Positions 57,330 through 64,000 of a DNA stretch of 64,000 nt are shown one piece after another. This stretch comes from Tubulanus polymorphus (taxonomy: Eukaryota > Nemertea > Palaeonemertea > Tubulaniformes > Tubulanidae), in NCBI RefSeq assembly GCF_964204645.1, contig NC_134032.1, positions 14,812,275-14,876,274 of the forward strand, read 5' to 3'. How positions within the stretch are numbered: the stretch's first letter is position 1; the number at the start of each line of letters is the position of its first letter. Both the position numbers and the translations under genes were made by a program. The notes under the pieces were generated by a model that was given only the letters and a program-made list of their open reading frames with translations, was not told where the DNA came from and made no database searches.

Positions 57330-57760
57330 TAACTGGTTCTACAGTTCTGGATCCAGTTCTGCTGGTTCCACAGTTCTGAGCCCAGTTCTGCTGTTCTAGT
57401 TCCAGTTCCACAGTTCTGGATCCAGTTCCACAGTTCTGGATCCAGTTCCACAGTTCTGAATCCAGGTTCACAGTTCTGGATCCAGTTCCACAGTTCTGGA
57501 TATAGTTCCATAGTTCCGGATCCAGTTCCACAGTTCTGAATCCAGTTCCACAGTTCTGGATCCAGTTTTTACAGTTCTGAATCCAGGTTCACAGTTCTGG
57601 ATCCAGTTCCACAGTTCTGGATCCAGTTCCACAGTTCTGCACTCAGTTCTACAGTACTGGACTCAGTTCTACAGTGCACGATCCACATCCTCAGTTCTGG
57701 TCTCGGCTTCACTGTTGTGGACTCAGTTCCACAGTTCTGGATCCAGCCCCACAGTTTAAG
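57330..57760. repeat. Dispersed 'agttccacagttctggatcc' minisatellite, 3' of zinc-finger gene 2
   Basis: About 20 units of roughly 20 bp, beginning about 30 bp after the stop codon and therefore probably within the 3' UTR, since AATAAA signals lie beyond it at 57857-57875. Confidence 0.9.
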
Positions 57761-57879
57761 GCCCCTGTACGCAGCTCGAAATGTGTAATTGAAAATGAAC
57801 TTATTCTTACTGTTGAAAACTTGAACTGAATTTCACTGAATTTAAATTTGTAAACTAATAAAATGAATCAATAAAACAT

Positions 57880-60400
57880 CAATGTATTTTTGACTTTAAT
57901 TACTGGTTAATCTATTAATTTAATTTGCTGTAAATTTACTCAGTTTTGATTGGTTAGTCTGTTGAAATACCTTGTATTTGAGGCAATCAAATTGACCCTT
58001 ACATCTCTGATTCAATCTAATTACTGATTAATTCATTCTGATTCAACGAAGATTAATGATATGTTGATTACATGTATGATTAAATGATTTTCAGAATTTA
58101 ATAAAATTGAGACATATTGAAATAGAAAAACGAAATTAATCATCATTAGACTAATTTCAAGTCTAGTAGCTGCTACCGCCGCTGCTGCTGCTGCTGCTGC
58201 TTCCTGTGATTGCTTAGATCGGTTTACCCATACAAGGATAATGATTTGCCCCAATTCCACACAGTGGAACTCATGGATCCAGTTCCACACTCGTCAGTTT
58301 TAACACCCCGTCCCCAGAAGGCCGATTGGTACGAGCTGGACGCTGATCTCAAGTGCCGAGGGTTCTGGAATACCGTCGAGCTTTTAATTTTGGTATCAAG
58401 TTGATTTTGATTTGATTTGAACACTTTATTTTTCGAATATAATTTACAGCATAGTGTACAAAGCATAATACAAAATACAGTAAATTAGACCTGGAGGGGC
58501 CTGTAGAAACTAAGGAATAGTTTGTATAAAACAGGTCCCTCAAAAGAGAAAAGAAAAAAAGAGAAATGCAATAAAGTAAATAATATGCTCACAGTCAACC
58601 CTTAACACACAAAATGCAATCAAAGTAAACTATGATAACAGCTTGATTAAGATATAATCATTTAATAAGCCAGTTATTTTCTGAAATATTCCAAAAACAA
58701 TAATTTTAGTTCGAATAACTGTATGATAAAATCAAGCACAAAGTTGCTTTCTTTAATTTCTTAGGAACAGTTTAGAATTTTCTGAAAGTTCTGAGGTGAT
58801 TTTGATTTTGAATGGTCTTATCATATTAGGATGAACATCTGAAGCGTGGTCGTTTTCTATGTGGAGGATTACAAATTTAGAGATATAGGAAAATTTTTTT
58901 GAATCATTAATTTTATTCATTTTTCGCTTGTTATCATCCAACATTATTGAACGGATTACGGTAATTAAAAACCGAAAGATGATGAATATGGAACGCTTAA
59001 TGTCCGACAGCTTCGGAGTTCATCTAACTCCATCATCTGATGGTTGAGTTTAGATAAACCCCGAAAATATCAGCTGGTGGTTTTAGGGTAGCCTAAGACG
59101 GATAGGGCAGGGGTGGCCGGAGCTTATTTATTTCAGTCCGTCCATAGGAAATCTCACTGGTCCTAGTCGTAAAGATATTCGGTTTTATGCCGTCGCGAAT
59201 AGATTTTCGCTATAAGCTATGAACGAAGCCATAAACGCATCTTATCAAGGACGGACGTGGATAAAACTAAAATGATCAAATAAAGTTGTTTTGGTCGAAA
59301 AATGTGCGGAACTATTGGTAAAATATTGGTCCGGCCAATAACGCCCCAAACGGCCGGTTCCGCATGGAGGGGTGGAGTAGGAATTGATGGAGTAGGGAAG
59401 GGTAAGGTCTATCAGTATGGGATAAGGTTATCTGGTGTAGTTGGAGAGAGTCCGTACGCCGAAGGTTCAATACACTGCGGTTAATCAGCTCTAGTACTGA
59501 AAATGACCATTCGTCCTATTTACTCGTGTTCTAGTCAGTAACCTGTTTGTGGTTTAGTTTCACGATCGGATATTTTCACAAACCACAATTTAAATAATTG
59601 GTATAAGCCCATTTGATTATAAAAAGCTTACCACCAACGATTAGGTAACTAACTACTCGTGTTCCGATGCTTGTCTTGTGAAATAAAGTTCTGTTCCAGC
59701 ATATAAGCGTCAGATAAGAAACACGTCTTGTCTCTCTCCTTTCTCTCCTCACATCATCTTGAACTATCACCTTATCGCACAGTGTGCACAGCCCAGGGGT
59801 GGATCAAGGGATCACTGTCGAGGGTTGTTGCGCAACTTAAAGGGCATTTTGAAAAATAGGGCATTCTGAAATTTTCGAAATCTGCCTTTTGCTGCAATTT
59901 CTAAGCGATTCAAGTCCTGACGCATAGTGCTTTCTAGCAAACTAACTGCATTGAGATGTGTAGTCTCCAGGTAATAAAGACAAAATCTTGAAGAATGTGC
60001 TTTTTGTTTGCTTTCTTTAAAATAATGGATTAAATGTGCCCTTATCTACTTAGGGCATAGAAAAAAAATGAAATCCGGCGTCGAACCCCCATCCAGGTGG
60101 CATCGAGACTCGCCACGGTACGAAAAGCTGCTGCCCCAAAACGGGTGTCGAGGGGGTCACCGGAATAAGAACCTTTAAAGAGCCGACCTCGACAGCCGTC
60201 ATGAACTATCGCTAATTTTAGTGATATTTCGATCCGATAGATGGCGAACTAGTCGACGAGTGATGCGTGTCCGTTCTTGTTTCAGTCTCAGTTGAGTTAA
60301 TGTGAACACTGACTCCGAATGGCGACTGTCAATGATTGTCATGACCAGTGTCCAGCAAGAAGAGATAGATTTTCCTTAGCCAGTGCCCAGTACGTCAAAC
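57880..60400. other. Intergenic DNA with retroelement relics
   Basis: A (GCT)n microsatellite is at 58177-58200. On the minus strand, 58570-58388 looks like a LINE 3' end: GAGGGACCTGTTTTATACAA, then AATAAAGTGTTCAAATC and an (AATC)n-like tail. At 59525-59640 is the unoccupied relative of the sequence around 38700-38934. No gene recognised; short open frames here lack support. Confidence 0.55.
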
Positions 60401-60402
60401 AC

Positions 60403-60722
60403 CAGAGGTCAGTTCCAAACGTGCCCTTAAATCTTAAGACTGGTCTTAAGTTGTTAGATTGGCTATAGAATCCAGTTGGTCTTAGACTGGTCATATAAGT
60501 CTTAGACAAAGACCAAGTCAGTTCTATAGAAAATCTAACAACTTAAGATCGGTCTTAAAATTTAAAACAACGGACTTAAGTCACGAAAGTACAACTGGCC
60601 CCAGTGACCAATTGCCCAAACATTGATTAAACAACGGATTAGTGGCAATTGAAATATCATAGTTACTATGTTAATATTGTCGACCCGTTAATTCTAAAAC
60701 AATGTTTGAACAACTGGCTCCA
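60403..60722. mobile_element. Family B and family A MITEs
   Basis: Family B at about 60403-60603 (ends AGGTCAGTTCCAAACGTG and AAAGTACAACTGGCCCC) is followed directly by family A at 60601-60722 (GACCAATTGCCCAAACATTG ... TGTTTGAACAACTGGCTCC). Confidence 0.65.
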
Positions 60723-60939
60723 AAACGACAAAAATATATATCGAACAAAACGACTGTTATTGTTGTATTCAAATTCTGTAGTCAAGTAAATATGATTCTT
60801 TTTCATAGTCTTTGTTTATACAATATACAAATGAATATAGAAATGTATATAGAAAATGTCAGAATTCAATCTTTACTTTCGTTTATATTAGAGTTCCTGA
60901 ATTTCATTACATTTACGAAATCTGTATTCTGTAGGTTTC

Positions 60940-61110
60940 CTGGCATCTACTCTACACAGCAGCCACTGCAACGTTGAGTTCCTGACCTCTACGACAAAGA
61001 AGCCATCTTCTAGAGTGTCTGATATCTGTGACAAAGTCGTCATCTTCTAGCGAGTTTCTGTGGCAATTCAGTCATCTTCTTTAGCGTTCCTGACATCTGA
61101 GTTCAGTCCA
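60940..61110 (-). pseudogene. Decayed copies of the tyrosine-repeat unit
   Basis: Read on the minus strand, words such as GATGTCAGGAACGCTAAAGA and GTCAGGAACTCAACG match the 39-bp coding unit of the gene at 61748-64000, but the frame is broken by stops and indels. Probably a degenerate downstream exon copy. Confidence 0.5.
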
Positions 61111-61432
61111 CTGTTCCAAAATCGTCTATATCATAAAGAAAAGATAAGAAATAAATTCGAGCGTTAAGTTCATAAGGCTCAACTCCAGAACAGGTAAAAG
61201 TAGTTCTGCGGGTTGGTTCCAACATTTTCACTGAGAAAAGTATTAATACGCGCAGATCTATAGAAAGAGGCACATGAAGTAATTTTCAGAAGTCGACAAT
61301 CGGCAATCGACAATCAGAAACCTGATAGTCGACCATTTCTCGGGTCGGCAATCGGCAATCAGAAACTTGATAGTCGACCATAAGCGCATAAATCCAGGGA
61401 AAGATTGCTTTATTGCTGATAGTTTAGGCCAG

Positions 61433-61530
61433 GGTCCACACGAGCTGTTAAGAGTTAACTCATTGAACATGAAAAAAACGTCAACTCATGAGTTAACTAA
61501 CTATAACTCACAACTGTGGAAGTGTGCAGC
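61433..61530. mobile_element. Palindromic element, family C
   Basis: 'gagttaactcattgaacatg' and 'cgtcaactcatgagttaact' form the arms, and 'acaactgtggaagtgtgc' the end. Diverged from the other family C copies. Confidence 0.5.
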
Positions 61531-61747
61531 ATTCGCCTCACATATAAACCCAACTTAATTTTGTCCTATGATAAAATCTTTAGCAAGATCGGGTCCCACC
61601 CAGCGTAGGCATGCCAGGATATTGAAGGGATTCCCCAAAAACATTATAGGGAATCCCTATATCACTTTCTTACAACGTTTACATGTACCTCACTTTCTCT
61701 TTATGTACTACATTATTTTTGTGTCGTGCCCTACGCATCTTGAACCA

Positions 61748-64000
61748 CTAACCTAAGTGTGGTCTTATGCCATCTGCGACAACATAGGTATCTTCTGGAG
61801 GGTTCCTGGCACCTGCGACAACGATGTAATCATCTTCTGTAGAGTTCCTGACATCTGCGACAACGTAGGTATCTTCTGGAAGGTTCGTGACATCTGGAAC
61901 AATGTAGGTATCTTCTGGAGTGTTCCTGACACCTGTGACAACGACGTAGTCATCTTCTGAAGGGTTCGTGACGTCTGGGAAAATGTAGGTATCTTCTGGA
62001 GTGTTCCTGACACCTGTGACAACGACATAGTCATCTTCTGTAGAGGTCCTAACATCTGGGACAAGGACATCTACAATATCTACATCATCGTAGATTTCGT
62101 CCTGTCTAGTGTAGATCCTATCATCAGCTAAAGTAGGTATTGGCTAAAAATAAATCCGTGAACAATTAACAAAGTATTCGCGAATACAGAATTGAAAACA
62201 ATGAGAACGTATTTATTTTTACAAACCTGAAGTGCGACAACGTAGGTATCTTCAGGAGGGCTTCGGACACCTGCGACAATGTAGGTATCTTCAGGAGGGT
62301 TCTTGATATCTGCAACAGCGACGTAGTCATCTTCTGTAGTGTTCCGGACACCTGCGACTATGTAGGTGTCTTCAGGAGGGTTCTTGATATCTGCAACAGT
62401 GACGTAGTCATCTTCTGTAGTGTTCCGGACACCTGCGACTATGTAGGTATCTTCTGGAGTGTTCCTGACACATGCAACAACGTAGGTATCTTCTGTAGGG
62501 TTCCGGACACCTGCGACAACGTAGGTATCTTCTGGAGGGCTCTGGACACCTGCGACAATGTAGGTATCTTCTGGAGGGTTCCTGATATCTGGAAAAATGT
62601 CGGTATCTTCAGGAGGGTTCTTGATATCTGCGACAACGTAGGTATCTTCTGGAGGGTTCCTGACACCTGGGACAACGACATAGTCACCTTCTGTAGAGGT
62701 CCTAACATCTGGGACAAGGACATCTACAATATCTACATCATCGTATATTTCGTCCTGTGTAGTGTAGATCCTATCATCAGCTAAAGTAGGTATTGGCTGA
62801 AAATAAATCGGTAAACAATAAACAAAATATTCGCGAATACAGAATTGAAAACAATGAGAATGTATTTATTTTTACAAACCTGAAGTGCGACAATGTAGGT
62901 ATCTTCAGGAGGGTTCTTGATATCTGCAACAGTGACGTAGTCATCTTCTGTAGTGTTCCGGACACCTGCGACTATGTAGGTATCTTCTGGAGTGTTCCTG
63001 ACACCTGCGACAACGTAGGTATCTTCTGGAGGGCTCTGGACACCTGCGACAATGTAGGTATCTTCTGGAGGGCTCCTGACACCTGCGACAACGACGTAGT
63101 CATCTTCTGTAGGGTTCAGGACACCTGCGACAACGTAGGTATCTTCTGTAGGGTTCCGGACACCTGCGACAACGTAGGTATCTTCTGGAGGGCTCTGGAC
63201 ACCTGCGACAATGTAGGTATCTTCTGGAGGGTTGCTGACATCTGGGCCAACGTAGTCATCTTCTGGAGGGTTCCGGACACCTGCGACAATGTAGGTATCT
63301 TCTGGAGGGTTCCTGACACCTGCTACAACGTAGGTATCTTCTGGAGGGTTCATGACATCTGGGCCAACGTACTCATCTTCTGGAGGGTTTCTGACATCTG
63401 CGACAAGGTTTTCATCTACGTCATCATCTGTAGAGTTCCATACATCTACGTCATCATCTGTAGAGTTCCATGCATCTACGTCATCATCTGTAGCGTTCCT
63501 TACATCAACGTCATCATCTGTAACGTTCCTGACACCTGCGACAACGACATCCACAATATCTACATCATCGTAGATTTCACCGTCATCTATGTCTTCGTAG
63601 ATACCGTCCTGTGTTGTGTAGATCCTGTCACCAACTCCAGAAGGCGGCGGCTAAAAATAAATCGGTTAAACAATTTACAAAATATTCACAAATAAGAAAA
63701 TTGAAAACAATGTATTTATATTTACAAACCTGATAGCACATTGCCCCTGGATCGGTCGTGTTGTTACCTATAAAAAATAATAGACTAGACATGAGATAAA
63801 ATATTACGTGTATTTATTCTAATTCAAAGAACTCCCTGTCTCTAAAATCAACAGTCAAAGTTTATTCTGGAGGACTCAGTTCCATTGTTATCGAATCTAA
63901 TTTGACTCAAATACCACAAACACCCCCCTTTCACTATAGCTTGTTTAAAGTAAAACAAACCAGTATTTTTGTTTCTCACGTTCCTCCGCTGTCTGCTCAA
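61748..64000 (-). CDS. Unrecognised protein with 13-residue tyrosine repeats (5' end outside window)
   Basis: Not a family I recognise. Exons on the minus strand: 63767-63730, 63650-62880 (771 nt), 62796-62227 (570 nt), 62143-61748 (396 nt, ends TAG); a further exon ending at 63961 is likely, with basic RQRRNVRNKN and the right phase. The last three exons each open with a P-rich start and an acidic tyrosine block (for example DRIYTTQDEIYDDVDIVDV), then run into a 13-residue repeat of type AGVRNPPEDTYVV; about 30 EDTY/EDDY units occur in total. The two introns between them are both 83 nt and nearly identical, so exons were tandemly duplicated. No stop interrupts 1.7 kb and all phases agree. 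The basic stretch before an acidic Tyr-rich tail suggests a cytoplasmic tail of a membrane receptor; this is inference. No signal or membrane segment lies in the window. Confidence 0.6.

Noticed and set aside
61757-63695. Plus-strand frames with FWRVPDTCDNVGI repeats and minus-strand SGTLQKIPTLSQV repeats
   Set aside because: The 39-bp period opens several frames. Only the minus-strand EDTY frame is open across all exons with matching splice phases and non-repeat exon starts.

Overview
This is nuclear genomic DNA from an animal. It carries spliced genes with GT-AG introns, one apparent AT-AC intron, no operons, a great deal of non-coding tandem repeat and many short inverted-repeat transposons. 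The proteins (SLCO4-type transporter, ALDH8A1, BAG3, SRRT/ARS2, C2H2 zinc-finger factors) are general metazoan families. The compact introns packed with minisatellites and decayed non-LTR elements suggest a marine invertebrate, perhaps a spiralian, but the sequence does not settle the phylum.

Layout. 1-1017: pyrimidine microsatellite and possible upstream region. 1063-9594 (+): ten coding exons of an SLCO4-like organic anion transporter, 842 aa. 9595-18519: intergenic, with a G-rich minisatellite, several MITE families, and a cluster of 76-bp satellite mixed with palindromic MITEs. 18520-26372 (-): complete ALDH8A1, 10 exons, 485 aa. 26373-26774: short head-to-head promoter region with a regular TTC array like a step-type heat-shock element. 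26775-29120 (+): BAG3 (WW, IPV-like motifs, BAG), 484 aa. 31229-33703 (+): 12-finger zinc-finger protein, 698 aa. 33704-39839: intergenic; it holds an inverted copy of the 14.8-15.3 kb segment, satellite, MITEs and a LINE fragment. 39840-51795 (-): complete SRRT/ARS2, 18 coding exons, 919 aa, with an apparent U12-type AT-AC intron. 52632-57300 (+): second 12-finger zinc-finger gene, 634 aa, paralogous to the first at its N-terminus and exon layout. 57301-61747: intergenic, retroelement tails and MITEs. 61748-64000 (-): 3' part of an unrecognised gene whose three duplicated exons encode a 13-residue acidic, tyrosine-bearing repeat, probably a cytoplasmic tail.

Exon structures were worked out by hand from splice consensus, family similarity and reading-frame phase. 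In each complete gene the exon lengths sum to a multiple of three. The most unusual features are: an 18-copy tandem array of a 52-bp unit containing a 3' splice site, ending at the real exon 5 acceptor of the SLCO gene; a triplicated in-frame acceptor in the second zinc-finger gene; the AT-AC intron in SRRT; the TTC array between ALDH8A1 and BAG3; a near-identical inverted repeat flanking about 19.5 kb with three genes; and the tyrosine-repeat protein.
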